DNA of 64,000 nt from positions 1 to 64,000 of the forward strand of contig NZ_OCSR01000003.1 of assembly GCF_900230185.1 (NCBI RefSeq). Reading direction: 5' to 3'. The notes under the pieces are model-generated. The model searched no databases and had not been told where the DNA came from. It saw nothing but the letters and a program-made list of their open reading frames with translations. This document shows, one piece after another, positions 32,972 through 42,455 of the stretch (within the stretch, counting starts at the first letter, position 1; each line of letters opens with the position of its first letter). Source of the stretch: Burkholderia sp. OK233. Lineage in GTDB: Bacteria; Pseudomonadota; Gammaproteobacteria; Burkholderiales; Burkholderiaceae. The position numbers and the translations under genes are program-made.

Positions 32972-34528
32972 CTAGAACGGCGAAACCCTGTTCCGGCCGG
33001 TAGCCTTGGCGTTGTACAGCGCCTGGTCGGCAGCCTTGATCACAGCGCTCACATCGCTATCCTGTTCTGGTGCCCAGCAGGCTGTGCCGATGCTAGCGGT
33101 GACCCGCCCGTATTCGCTGCCCGCGTGCTCGATGGCCAGTTCGCTGATCGCCGCACGGATCTGCTCGGCAACCAGCGCGGCGCCCGCCGGCGGGGTGTCG
33201 GGCAGCACCACGACGAATTCTTCCCCGCCATAGCGCGCCGCGCTGTCTGCGGGTCGCCGGATGTTCTCGCCGATGCATCGCGCCACGGCGGCCAGCGCGT
33301 CGTCGCCCGCCTGATGGCCATACGTGTCGTTGTAGGCCTTGAACCGGTCGATGTCGACGAACAGCAGCGAGAACATGCTGCGCGTGCGGCGTGCCCGGCG
33401 CCATTCCTGGTCGAGAATCTCGCCCAGCGTGCGGCGGTTGTTCAGCCCCGTCAGGCCGTCTGTCCGCGCGAGCAACTCCAGCTCCGATTCGGCACGCATC
33501 CGGCGCCGTAGCTGGGCACTCAGCAGGAATGACAGCGCGACGAACCCTAGGCCGAAAGCGACCATCAGCGAGCCGATCGTCATCGCGCGCTGCCGCCAGG
33601 CGGCATAGATGTCCTGCTCGGCCTCAGCGACCATGATGATCAGCGGCAGATCCGGAAAATTCCTGAAGAGGTAGAGCCGGCGCACGCCGTCGATCGACGC
33701 GGTATCACTGAAGCTGCCTTCCGGTGCCGACCTGAAATGCCGGAACGTGCTGGCCTTGCTGATATCGCGTCCAATGATGCGCACGTCGTATGGCTGGCGC
33801 ATGACCATGATGCCGTCCTGGCCGATCAGGGCTACGGATCCGTGCGGTCCGAGTGACAGTCCGGCGAACAGCGTGTGGAAATACTCGAGATTGATGGCGA
33901 TCAGCACGATCCCGGCGAATGAGCCGTCTGGATGGGAAAGACGCCGGCTCAGCGCAATGCTGGGCGAACCGCCTCGCAGTCGCGAGTGAAAGGGATCGCT
34001 GATGTAGAGACCTGCATCCGGGTGGTCGCGCTGGATCGTGAAATACTTGCGGTCGGCAAAGTTGCCTTTGCGCGGTGTGTCACCGCCCGAATCAATGACG
34101 ATGTTGCCCGATGCGTCCAATACCAGCAGCGAGCCAAGGTATTTCGCGGTTGCGGCACGGTCGAACAGCACCTGTCGGCGCAGGTGGGGCGGCAGTGCGA
34201 GCACCTCAGGATCGCGCATGCCGTCGACGACCGCCTGCAGGGACAGGGCGTACAATTCGAAATTGCGCTCGATGTCCCGCTCGGCGATCAGCGCAAGATT
34301 GCGCGAGGTGTCGCGCGCGCGGTCCATTGCGTCGAGACGCCCCTGGTACAGCACCGTCGCGCATAGGGCGACCATGACCAACGCGATGAAAATCCCGCCC
34401 CAGATAATCGCCTGGGGCGCAAGGCGACCGCCCCACAGGCGACCGGCAAAGGACGGGAGAAGCCCCGCATTCTTTTTTTGTACAGTTTCCACCCTGCCCC
34501 CAGATCGTTCCGGAAAATCCGGCCGCAA
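32972..34528 (-). CDS. Membrane diguanylate cyclase with Cache-type sensor
   Basis: A 518-residue protein. A first membrane helix (IIWGGIFIALVMVALCATVLY), a ~230-residue periplasmic Cache-like domain (NIVIDSGGDTPRKGNFADRKYF, SPSIALSRRLSHPDGSFAGIV), a second helix (TIGSLMVAFGLGFVALSFLL) and a C-terminal GGDEF domain with RTDGLTGLNNRR, the active loop RYGGEEF and VTASIGTA. The inhibitory I-site RxxD (RPAD) lies five residues before GGEEF. It should make cyclic di-GMP in response to a periplasmic ligand. It is similar along its whole length to the cyclase at 50915-52435. Confidence 0.92.
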   Translation of the reverse strand: MRPDFPERSGGRVETVQKKNAGLLPSFAGRLWGGRLAPQAIIWGGIFIALVMVALCATVLYQGRLDAMDRARDTSRNLALIAERDIERNFELYALSLQAVVDGMRDPEVLALPPHLRRQVLFDRAATAKYLGSLLVLDASGNIVIDSGGDTPRKGNFADRKYFTIQRDHPDAGLYISDPFHSRLRGGSPSIALSRRLSHPDGSFAGIVLIAINLEYFHTLFAGLSLGPHGSVALIGQDGIMVMRQPYDVRIIGRDISKASTFRHFRSAPEGSFSDTASIDGVRRLYLFRNFPDLPLIIMVAEAEQDIYAAWRQRAMTIGSLMVAFGLGFVALSFLLSAQLRRRMRAESELELLARTDGLTGLNNRRTLGEILDQEWRRARRTRSMFSLLFVDIDRFKAYNDTYGHQAGDDALAAVARCIGENIRRPADSAARYGGEEFVVVLPDTPPAGAALVAEQIRAAISELAIEHAGSEYGRVTASIGTACWAPEQDSDVSAVIKAADQALYNAKATGRNRVSPF

Positions 34529-34880
34529 GTGCGCGGAGCCGGCCGGTGGCGAAGTCGCTTTCTGGGATCAGGGATTCCTGATCCGCCGCTGAATGTGCTG
34601 AAGATTTTACCGCGTCACCAATGCATTATGGGCAATTTGGCCGATTTCTTGATCCGTATCCATGCAGGAGGCTTTTCAAAATCGCACCATATTGCGCGAC
34701 CATCCCGCCAACATGACAGTGCCTCGAATTCCGCGGAAGGGAGCACATCTCCCTGCCGCTGACAGACTGGTGACCAGGTGTTCAGCGCCGCACAGACTTC
34801 CTCCGGTAGAACAATGAGAGTCAATCGACGCGCCGTCAGCCTGTCGCGGAACAAGGAAAACCACCACAGAGGTGACAACG
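34529..34880. other. Intergenic region between divergent genes
   Basis: No gene. It should hold the promoters of the divergent cyclase and hypothetical genes, but no clear -35/-10 pair was seen. Confidence 0.4.
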
Positions 34881-35390
34881 ATGACCGAACGCCTGTTTCG
34901 ACCCGGCAGGGTCGCGGATGAACCACGCGAAGCGGCAACGGCGCGGAAGGTGGCCGCCATCGTTGCGACACTGGCGGCCCGCACGATCGCGTGTTCCGGG
35001 CTCGATGACAGCCCGTTACCCTGGGGCGTGGTGACGCGGCTGCTTGGCTACTTCCATGGTTTTTCCGAAGTCATCTGTACGGACTGGGCCGTCGCCGAGG
35101 CGGGGGTGTCAACTGACGCGACCCGGTATGCCGCCACATCGATTTTTCCGCAGATGCGTGAATGCTTCATGGCACCCGTCACCGATGAGGTTGCGGCGTC
35201 TAGCGCCTTCAGCCGCGGGCGCACCGCTGGCCGGACCGATGGGGAACGATATGTCACCAGCGGGTCCAGTGGGGCCGCGTTGCGTGAAATGCTGGAAACC
35301 GCCATCCCGGTTGCACGCAACATCCGGCTTAGTGTTGCGGATTCCGAAGAAATGACAACGGATCTGGCGCGCGTGCCGCGGCAATCCTGA
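34881..35390 (+). CDS. Hypothetical protein
   Basis: A 169-residue frame from ATG 34881 with GAGG 8 bases upstream. The text is protein-like (TERLFRPGRVADEPREAATARKVAAIVATLAARTIAC, LLGYFHGFSEVICTDWAVAEAG, ALREMLETAIPVARNIRLSV) and mostly helical, but no family was recognised. It stands alone on the plus strand. Confidence 0.6.
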   Translation: MTERLFRPGRVADEPREAATARKVAAIVATLAARTIACSGLDDSPLPWGVVTRLLGYFHGFSEVICTDWAVAEAGVSTDATRYAATSIFPQMRECFMAPVTDEVAASSAFSRGRTAGRTDGERYVTSGSSGAALREMLETAIPVARNIRLSVADSEEMTTDLARVPRQS

Positions 35391-35539
35391 TCAATGCCGC
35401 TAAGCAACCCGTTTCCGGCCCGGAACCGCCCGGTCTTAATCCCGGTTTTCCGCTAAAAAAGGGTGTTGGGCTTTGGTTGGGGCAACGCCTCGCGCGCATT
35501 TTTCATGTCACCGCGTGGATTCCGCCGTTGAAGGTCTCA

Positions 35540-35890
35540 TTACAAAAAACGGCGCAGCCGAATGACCGCGCCGGTGGAATGTTCCGGCCACGTTTCGAGG
35601 GCGATGCGCCTTGAACCCGAGCGGCTTTCAGGATATTCGAGGGTTGACAGGACTACTGGTAGTAACCGGCGAGTTCGCACCGCACGCGCGTCTTCTCCGC
35701 CTACACATAGATCCCGTTGTCTGCAGCGACGCATGGCCCCACATCCGCTGCACGACGTCGGGGGCACGTCGGCGGCCATTGCCTGCGCGCCGAATGTATG
35801 GCGCGGTGCGTGCGGTGTTGTATCACAGAGCCGCCGGCGCTCGACTTCTGTGATACCCAATTGCGCCCGGATTTGTCGCACGGCCCAGTT
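35540..35890 (-). pseudogene. Tyrosine recombinase remnant
   Basis: The minus strand encodes PHAPRHTFGAQAMAADVPP, the His-x-x-Arg box of a tyrosine integrase, then continues in another frame as DVVQRMWGHASLQTT, then returns to the first frame with LCVGGEDARAV. At least two frameshifts and a missing N-terminal three-quarters show a decayed gene. It is not a copy of the integrase at 16892. The rest of 35391-36151 holds no gene. Confidence 0.7.
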
Positions 35891-36151
35891 GACTAGTCAG
35901 CGGATCCCGGTTTCCGAATAGTCGGCCCCAGCCTTGCTGATCCTGCGCACCGGCATCCCGGCGCTGCGTCGTCGTCCTCGACCGAATCACGAGCGGCGCG
36001 ACCAGCGGGGTGCCGTGAGATAGGATCCAGCTCGCGGCCCCGTCAGTGCGCGTCCAATGCCTCAACGCACACGCCGCTGACCGGGATCAGAAACGGCGGC
36101 ATTGCAGCGGTTTTCCAGCTCGCCCTTGGGCGTACTATCGGAACGCTTGTG

Positions 36152-36505
36152 TCATGGCGTCGGGGCCGCCACCTTGTTAACGCGGGCTCCTCCGAGGCAG
36201 CCTGCCCGTGGCGCGCAACGAAATTCGATTGGCAAATCGTTGTCGTGGGCGAACCTCGCGACGAAATCAAACGCTTCAGGACAAACGTTTCGGAGTTCAC
36301 CGGACACGATCAGGCATTTCGCGCCACTGTCGACGACAGGCATGGCGAGGCGCGTCGAGGCAATATGAATGCCGGGCCGACGCTCCCCGACGAACAGGAT
36401 GATGACGTCCATCAGACGCTCGGCCCAGTCGCCCGGCCGGAAGACTGTCCGGTGATGCGTGAGGCCACTGATCAGATAATGTTCGCTTCTGTCGGCGACC
36501 ATCAT
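36152..36505 (-). CDS. DUF3579 protein
   Basis: A 117-residue protein matching DUF3579: EHYLISGLTHHRTVFRPGDWAERLMDVIILF near the start, GAKCLIVSGELRNVCPEAFDFVARFAHDNDLPIEF in the middle. The family is beta-proteobacterial and of unknown role. Its start overlaps the stop of the chemoreceptor gene by four bases (ATGA), so it is co-translated with it. A decayed copy of the same pair lies at 44125-44640. Confidence 0.85.
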   Translation of the reverse strand: MMVADRSEHYLISGLTHHRTVFRPGDWAERLMDVIILFVGERRPGIHIASTRLAMPVVDSGAKCLIVSGELRNVCPEAFDFVARFAHDNDLPIEFRCAPRAGCLGGARVNKVAAPTP

Positions 36506-38127
36506 GCGCCTACGGTCGATGGCCCGGACGCCAGCCAGTTCTGCCTGCCGGGTTCCACGGCGGAGGGCAAGTCTGTTTCAGCCAGCCGGAACACGGCCAC
36601 CGCATGGTCGAGCGCGCGAGCCTGTTCCTCAAGCGACGCCGCCGCCGCCGCGGCCTGCTCGACCAGTGCGGCGTTCTGCTGGGTCGCGTTATCCATCTGC
36701 GTCACGGCGCGATTGATCTGATCGATGCCGCGCGACTGTTCTTCCGAGGCCACACTGATTTCGCTGACGATGCCGGTAACGTTGCGGGCCGCTGTGACGA
36801 TTTCGGTCATTGTGTCGCCAGCGCGAGCCGCCAGTTCCGCCCCGCTCTTCACCTTCGCCACCGAATCGCCGATCAGCTCCCTGATTTCCTTCGCTGCGGC
36901 GGCCGACCGTTGCGCGAGCGCGCGGACTTCGCCAGCGACCACCGCGAATCCGCGCCCTTCCTCGCCGGCACGCGCAGCTTCGACGGCTGCATTCAGCGCG
37001 AGGATATTGGTCTGGAACGCGATACCCTCGATCGCGCCAATGATGTCGACAATCCGGTTTGAACTCGATGACATGTCCGCGATCACATCGACAACCTGAC
37101 CAACGACCTCGCCTCCGCGTGCCGCGACTTCCGACGCGTTTTCAGCGAGCGCGCTGGCCTGCCGCGCGTTGTCGGCGTTTTGCCGGACGGTCGCCGTCAA
37201 CTCTTCCATGCTTGATGCGGTCTCCTCCAAAGTCGCCGCCTGCTGCTCCGTACGCGTCGACAGATCGCCATTGCCACTCGCGATTTCGCGCGCGCCGTGT
37301 GTGATCGCCGCCGTCCCGCGTCGCACCTGACCCACGGCGGCAGCAAGCCCCGCCTGCATTCGCGCAAGCGCAGCCATCAACCGGCCCATCTCGTTGGCGC
37401 GCAGCGTATCGATCGCACTTGTCAGATCACCCGCCGCAATCCGCTCGAAATGATGAATTGCCCGATCAATGGGTCGCACGATCGACGCAGTCAACGCGAA
37501 GCGTGCGAACAGACCCAGCACGATCGCAGCGGATCCGATCGCGCCGAAGAGCCAGAGCAGCATATGAAAATGCTGTTGCGCTACCGCAAAACGCGCCTTT
37601 TGCTGCTCTGCCTGAAAATCCTCCAGCGCGAGCGCGGCGCTCCGGTAGTCACTGAAAAGAGTGTCAGGCGCCTGCCGCTGCGTCGTGCGAAACGACATGA
37701 AATCGTTCTGATCAAGCGCCGTAATTTCAGGCGCAAGTGCCTGCTTCACCAATTGATCGCGCTTCGCCCGCAGCGCGTCGGCCAGCTTCCTCTCGACCTC
37801 ATTCGAAGGCGGTTGTGCCGCATAATCAGCCAGTTCCCGATCGCTGCCCGTCTGGCCCGCATGCACCCTGGCGAGCACCGCATCAGTCGGTTTTCCCTGT
37901 GCGACGAGTGTTTCGTACGCGCCGAGATCGACCCGCACCTGCAGAAGCGCGTCGCTGCTGGCGGTCAGGTGTCGCAGCGACGCCGTTTCCTCTCGATACA
38001 TCCTGTCGAGCGCCGTGTTGGCCGCTTTGAGTCCCGCGATCGACGTTACGATCACGAGCATTAGCGCTGCTGTATAACCGGCGATGGTGATGGTCAGCGC
38101 GACCCGGATAGTGGTATTTCTGAACAT
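36502..38127 (-). CDS. Methyl-accepting chemotaxis protein
   Basis: A 541-residue chemoreceptor from ATG 38127. N-terminal helix (VALTITIAGYTAALMLVIVTSIAGL), a ~150-residue periplasmic four-helix bundle, a second helix (LLWLFGAIGSAAIVLGLFARFAL), a HAMP domain, and the cytoplasmic signalling hairpin with the invariant tip IEGIAFQTNILALNAAVEAARAGEEGRGFAVVAGEVR. It passes ligand signals to CheA/CheW. It ends without the C-terminal NWETF-type pentapeptide that tethers CheR. DUF3579 follows with a 4-base overlap. Confidence 0.93.
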   Translation of the reverse strand: MFRNTTIRVALTITIAGYTAALMLVIVTSIAGLKAANTALDRMYREETASLRHLTASSDALLQVRVDLGAYETLVAQGKPTDAVLARVHAGQTGSDRELADYAAQPPSNEVERKLADALRAKRDQLVKQALAPEITALDQNDFMSFRTTQRQAPDTLFSDYRSAALALEDFQAEQQKARFAVAQQHFHMLLWLFGAIGSAAIVLGLFARFALTASIVRPIDRAIHHFERIAAGDLTSAIDTLRANEMGRLMAALARMQAGLAAAVGQVRRGTAAITHGAREIASGNGDLSTRTEQQAATLEETASSMEELTATVRQNADNARQASALAENASEVAARGGEVVGQVVDVIADMSSSSNRIVDIIGAIEGIAFQTNILALNAAVEAARAGEEGRGFAVVAGEVRALAQRSAAAAKEIRELIGDSVAKVKSGAELAARAGDTMTEIVTAARNVTGIVSEISVASEEQSRGIDQINRAVTQMDNATQQNAALVEQAAAAAASLEEQARALDHAVAVFRLAETDLPSAVEPGRQNWLASGPSTVGA

Positions 38128-38240
38128 GGCTGCCTTCCTCGACCCGCTGAGCAGAAAAAAAGCGGCAGGCGGATAGATCCGCCGCCGCAAATTGGAGGAA
38201 ATCGATCAAAAAGATCTACTGCGAGGAGCTGATGCCAGAA

Positions 38241-39377
38241 TCAAAACCGGGTGCGGATACCCGTGGCCACTTCGAGCTGGTTGTTGTGCCCATACGTGGT
38301 CGACACCGTATAGCCGCCATGCAGTTTCATGTAGTCGGCGGCCAGGTACACCTCTGTGCGCTTCGAGAGGTGGTAGAAAGCTGACGCGTAGACCGTCTCC
38401 TTGTAGCCGTTGTGAACCGTCGTGGCCGTCGTGTCGAACGCGCCGGAATTGGCGTTCGGGATGAAGCCGTCGCTGTTGTAGGCGGCGTTCTTCACGTGCA
38501 TCTGCTGATAGCCGAGTTCATAGTCGAACGGACCCTTTGGCGCGAGCTTGAAAGACACCGTCCACGCATTGTCCTCCCGATCCGGCAGCGCCCCCTGCTT
38601 GCCCGTGTAATGGAAGTAGCCGGCGTTGACACGGCCGATACCGAAACGATAGTCGCCCCCCACCGAGTACGTCTGATCGGTGAAGCCGCCGTTGTTCGTG
38701 TGGCTGTAGAAGCCGCCGATGGAGGCCGGGCCAACATTCCAGCCGAGGACGGCCTGATAGCCCGAGCCGTTGGCGAACTGCGTCGAGTTGCTGAACTGAT
38801 AGCCAGCAGCCGCATAGATGCCGTTGCTGAAGAGCTTGCGCCACTGGATGCCGTTCTCGGAACGCGTGCCAGTCGGGCCAGCCGCGTAGAAGACCATTTG
38901 CTTGAAGTTGTTGGAGTTGGTGTAGGCGCCTTCGTTCGGCGAGAACTTCGCGCTGACGTACGGGTCGGCGTAAAGTCCCGAGAAATCCTTCGCAACGGTG
39001 TCCTGGAAGCCGGCCGTCACCTGGCCGATCGTAGCGTTCTCGACGCCGACCCAGGAGTCACGGTCGAAGAGCTGACCGGGATCTTCCATGTTGCCGTTAG
39101 CGGCGACGAATTCGCTCTCCAACTTGAAAATGATCTTATTGCCGCCACCGATGTCTTCCGCGCCCTTCAGGCCCCAGCGGCTGCCGCTGAACCACGGCTC
39201 GCCGGCGTGGCCCATGCCGATCACGTGCTTGCCGGCGGCGTCTGCATTCGTCGTGTAGGCAAGCGCGCTCAAATCGATGAGGCCATAGAGTTGCACGCTT
39301 GACTGGGCGTGCGCGCCGCTCGACGCCAGGGCGCCTGCCGCGACGGCCAGGGTCAGGTACTTTTGCTTCAAGGTCAT
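38241..39377 (-). CDS. Gram-negative porin
   Basis: A 378-residue porin. Signal peptide MTLKQKYLTLAVAAGALASSGAHA, then QSSVQLYGLIDLSALAY, GSRWGLKGAEDIGGGNKIIFKLESEF and a final LEVATGIRTRF strand ending in Phe. It belongs to the same family as the porin at 28383 but is clearly diverged. It lies between an OmpR-type regulator (upstream) and a chemoreceptor (downstream), next to an ABC importer, so it may admit the ABC substrate; this is inference. Confidence 0.9.
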   Translation of the reverse strand: MTLKQKYLTLAVAAGALASSGAHAQSSVQLYGLIDLSALAYTTNADAAGKHVIGMGHAGEPWFSGSRWGLKGAEDIGGGNKIIFKLESEFVAANGNMEDPGQLFDRDSWVGVENATIGQVTAGFQDTVAKDFSGLYADPYVSAKFSPNEGAYTNSNNFKQMVFYAAGPTGTRSENGIQWRKLFSNGIYAAAGYQFSNSTQFANGSGYQAVLGWNVGPASIGGFYSHTNNGGFTDQTYSVGGDYRFGIGRVNAGYFHYTGKQGALPDREDNAWTVSFKLAPKGPFDYELGYQQMHVKNAAYNSDGFIPNANSGAFDTTATTVHNGYKETVYASAFYHLSKRTEVYLAADYMKLHGGYTVSTTYGHNNQLEVATGIRTRF

Positions 39378-39563
39378 CTCCTCTGATTACTGCGTTGAAA
39401 TTTTTTTCTGGTTGCCCGCTGCAACTGCGATCCGGACATCCGGATGACAGTCCCCTTCGGTCAATGAGCGCTATCCTAGTGAGCTCAATCCTTCAGGCAG
39501 CTTTCCCGTATCATTCGTACAACTAAGTGCATTTAGTGATATACGCTGCTGATTTGGCACCCG

Positions 39564-40238
39564 CTACACCGCATCCCTGCTGCGCAAAATGTAGCCAAGC
39601 CCCCGCAGTGTCACGATCTGCGCGCTCGACAGGGCCAGGTGCCTGCGCAAACGGTGAATATAGATGTCAATAGCATCCGCGCTCGGCTCGTCGTCGAGAC
39701 CGAACACGCTGTCCATCAGGGTTGTCTTCGAGACTGTTTTCCCCTGTCTCAGCATCAGGGCTTCGAGGATGGTGTGCTCACGAGCTCGCAACGCCAGCGG
39801 CAGGTTGTTATGACGAAAGTCACGCGTGTCGGGTACGTACTCCAGATCGCCACAAACAAGACAGCCCGACATGGCGCCTGCCCGCCTGCGGATCAGCGCC
39901 TTGATCCGCGCCACCAATTCCCGTGCGTCGAATGGCTTGACGACATAGTCGTCGGCGCCCGCGCTAAAACAGTCGACCTTGTCGTCTGTCGAGCCATACG
40001 CTGTCAGGATCACTACCGGCACCTTGTCGCCGCGACGGCGCAGTCGTGCCAGCACTTCCTTGCCGTCCATCCGTGGCAGCTGGATGTCCAGTAGCACCAC
40101 GTCGTAGCATTGGGCCGCCAGCAGCCTATCCGCGCTCTCGCCGTCGCCAACGCAATCGATCGCGAAGTTTTCACGACGCAGCAGGTTGACAACCCAATGC
40201 GCGAGTTCCGCGTTGTCTTCCACGAGCAGCAGCTTCAT
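39564..40238 (-). CDS. OmpR-family response regulator (orphan)
   Basis: A 224-residue regulator with a complete receiver (MKLLLVEDNAELA acidic pair, DVVLLDIQLPRMDG phosphoacceptor Asp, ILTAYG Thr, VVKPFD Lys) and a winged-helix output domain (LALRAREHTILEALMLRQGKTVSKTTLMDSVFG, IDIYIHRLRRHL, IVTLRGLGYIL). It resembles TctD/QseB regulators. No sensor kinase adjoins it. It precedes the porin gene on the same strand and follows the ABC transporter genes, so porin control is plausible. Confidence 0.9.
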   Translation of the reverse strand: MKLLLVEDNAELAHWVVNLLRRENFAIDCVGDGESADRLLAAQCYDVVLLDIQLPRMDGKEVLARLRRRGDKVPVVILTAYGSTDDKVDCFSAGADDYVVKPFDARELVARIKALIRRRAGAMSGCLVCGDLEYVPDTRDFRHNNLPLALRAREHTILEALMLRQGKTVSKTTLMDSVFGLDDEPSADAIDIYIHRLRRHLALSSAQIVTLRGLGYILRSRDAV

Positions 40239-40657
40239 CGCTTTTCCTCAATCGCGCGACGCGCGCAAGCTAACCGCGGCGAGGGCAAATACGCTCATCT
40301 TCCCTGTGCCGGCCCGTCGCCCCAGCGTCAGGCAAGGCAAATCCGTGGACATTTGATGATCCAGGCTAGACGTGCCCGTCATCGGTCGTACCTCGAATGA
40401 TCGAACCCATGCGTGTCTCCGCAGGAATACCCGGACCGATCACTCACCTCACGACCAGGTCGCCCGATGACGACCCGAATGTCTTCAGCACCATAGCGAC
40501 CTCGTCAGGGACAGCAGGTCCTCGTGTGCGTTGGTATCGTCATCCGACGTTCACGCCGACAACAGCTAAGCGACGTGCTTCACCAGACCGGCCGTCTGCG
40601 GCATCGTGCCGGCCCACGCCCCTTCGCTTTAGCAACGATCCCCCCTCCTCCTGAAGC
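40239..40657. other. Intergenic region, nothing recognised
   Basis: About 420 bases between the ABC permease and the response regulator gene. A kinase gene would be expected here, but no kinase-like frame or remnant was seen. Confidence 0.45.
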
Positions 40658-41518
40658 TCAGAATGCCGCAGGCCGCCACTTCAGCAGACGCTTCTCCAGC
40701 GCGGTCAGCAGATAGTCGGCCGTGAGCGCGACCACCGCGAGCACGATCATCGCCGCGAACACGCCGCTCGCATTGAATGCGCCTTGCGCTGTCGAAATCA
40801 GCAGGCCGATACCCTGCTTCGAACCGAGGAACTCGCCGACTACCGCACCGACCAGCGCGAAACCGAAGCTCACGTGCAGACTCGCCAGAATCCACGACAG
40901 CGCTGATGGAATCACCACTGACGTGGTCAACTGACGCTTCGAGGCACCGAGGATCTGAGCATTCGCAATCATGTAGCGGTCGGCTTCACGCACACCCTGG
41001 AATGCATTGCCGAACACGACGAAGAACACCATCACGACGGCCAACGCAACTTTCGAGGCCATGCCCAAACCAAGCGCGATCACGAACACCGACCCCAACA
41101 CCACGCGCGGGATCGAGTTGGCGATCTGGATGTAAATGCTGAACACGTCGGAGAGCAGTTTGTTGCGACCAAGCACGACGCCACAGACAATGCCACCGAC
41201 CGCACCGATGAGAAAGCCGATGCCGGTTTCTTCAAGCGTGACCCAGACCTGCTGCAGCAGTGGGCCCTGCGAGGTGCCGTTGACAAACCAGTCCACGATC
41301 TGCGCGAAGATCGCCGAGGGCATCGAAAAAAAGAACGGATCGATCCACTTATGCCGTCCGCCCATTTCCCATCCACCCAGCACGACGACCAGCACCAGTA
41401 CCCGCAGGGCGATGATCAGAGCATGCCGCTGGCGCAGCCTGCGCTGTGCGATTTTTTCAACAGTTGCCAGCGACGCGCTATCGAAGCCCGCCCGCAGTGC
41501 GTATTCAGGAGTTGCCAT
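40658..41518 (-). CDS. ABC transporter permease (nitrate/sulfonate/taurine-like)
   Basis: A 286-residue inner-membrane protein from ATG 41518 with about six helices and the BPD_transp_1 coupling region EADRYMIANAQILGASKRQLTTSVVIPSALSWILASL. The family (SsuC/TauC/NrtB type) pairs with an NMT1-like binding protein and one ATPase, which are the next two genes upstream. It is the last gene of the operon. Confidence 0.9.
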   Translation of the reverse strand: MATPEYALRAGFDSASLATVEKIAQRRLRQRHALIIALRVLVLVVVLGGWEMGGRHKWIDPFFFSMPSAIFAQIVDWFVNGTSQGPLLQQVWVTLEETGIGFLIGAVGGIVCGVVLGRNKLLSDVFSIYIQIANSIPRVVLGSVFVIALGLGMASKVALAVVMVFFVVFGNAFQGVREADRYMIANAQILGASKRQLTTSVVIPSALSWILASLHVSFGFALVGAVVGEFLGSKQGIGLLISTAQGAFNASGVFAAMIVLAVVALTADYLLTALEKRLLKWRPAAF

Positions 41519-41558
41519 GAATGTTGTTCCGGAGTCAGGTTGTATCAGGCGATCAAGG

Positions 41559-42356
41559 TCAGGCGATCTGCACTTCTTCGCGCAGGTCATGCCAGATATC
41601 GCGCGAAATTTCGATGAAGCGCGGCTCGTAGCGAACTTCCGACGTGATCCGCGGGCGCGGCAGATCTATCTCATAGACCTTCTTCAACGTCGCGGGGCGC
41701 GCGCTCAGCACGAACACGCGATCAGCCAGCGCGATCGCTTCTTCCAGATCGTGCGTGACGAACACTACCGACCCCGAATTAGCCGACCACAGCTGCAGCA
41801 GTTCGTCCTGCATCAGCGTGCGGGTTTGCATGTCGAGCGCCGAGAACGGCTCGTCCATCAGCAGGATTTCCGGCTTGTTGATAAAGGTTTGCGCGAGCGC
41901 CACACGCTTGCGCATGCCGCCTGACAGCTGATGCGGATAATGCTTGCCGAACTTCTCGAGCCCGACGCGGCGCAGCCATTCGTTCGCCTCGTCGTGCGCG
42001 GCTGATTTCGAGCGGCCGCGATACAGCGGCCCCGCCGCGACGTTATCGAGCACGGATCGCCACGGGAAGACCGCATCGGCCTGGAACACGAAGCCGATGC
42101 GAGGATCAATGCCGTCTACCGGCGCGCCCATCACGCGTACTTCACCGGTCGTCGGCTTCAGGAGCCCGGTAATCATGCTGAGCGTGGTCGACTTGCCGCA
42201 ACCGGTCGGTCCGACGATGGCGACGAACTCGCCCTTTGCGACCGCCATGCTGAAGTCGCGCAACGCGATCGTCGCCTTGCCGTCCGGAGAAATGAAACGG
42301 CATGAGACCGAGCGAAACTCGATCACCGGGGCGTCCCCGGAAACAACTTGGTTCAT
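41559..42356 (-). CDS. ABC transporter ATPase (SsuB/TauB-like)
   Basis: A 265-residue ATPase with Walker A (GPTGCGKST), Q-loop (FVFQADAVFPW), signature (LSGGMRKRVALAQ), Walker B (ILLMDEPFSALD) and H-loop (VTHDLEEAI). It energises import by the permease encoded 40 bases downstream. It is full length for the family. The substrate could be sulfonate, nitrate, thiamine precursors or similar aromatic or nitrogen compounds. Confidence 0.93.
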   Translation of the reverse strand: MNQVVSGDAPVIEFRSVSCRFISPDGKATIALRDFSMAVAKGEFVAIVGPTGCGKSTTLSMITGLLKPTTGEVRVMGAPVDGIDPRIGFVFQADAVFPWRSVLDNVAAGPLYRGRSKSAAHDEANEWLRRVGLEKFGKHYPHQLSGGMRKRVALAQTFINKPEILLMDEPFSALDMQTRTLMQDELLQLWSANSGSVVFVTHDLEEAIALADRVFVLSARPATLKKVYEIDLPRPRITSEVRYEPRFIEISRDIWHDLREEVQIA

Positions 42357-42455
42357 CTGTAAATCCGTGGAAGTGGCCGGTATCGCGAACGCGGCACCGG
42401 GGGCGTGACGAAACCAGTTGCATCACACACGCAGACGCAACCGGCAGGCGCTGAC

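Noticed and set aside
35048..35407. Minus-strand frame opposite the hypothetical gene at 34881
   Set aside because: The plus-strand frame has a ribosome site and better composition.
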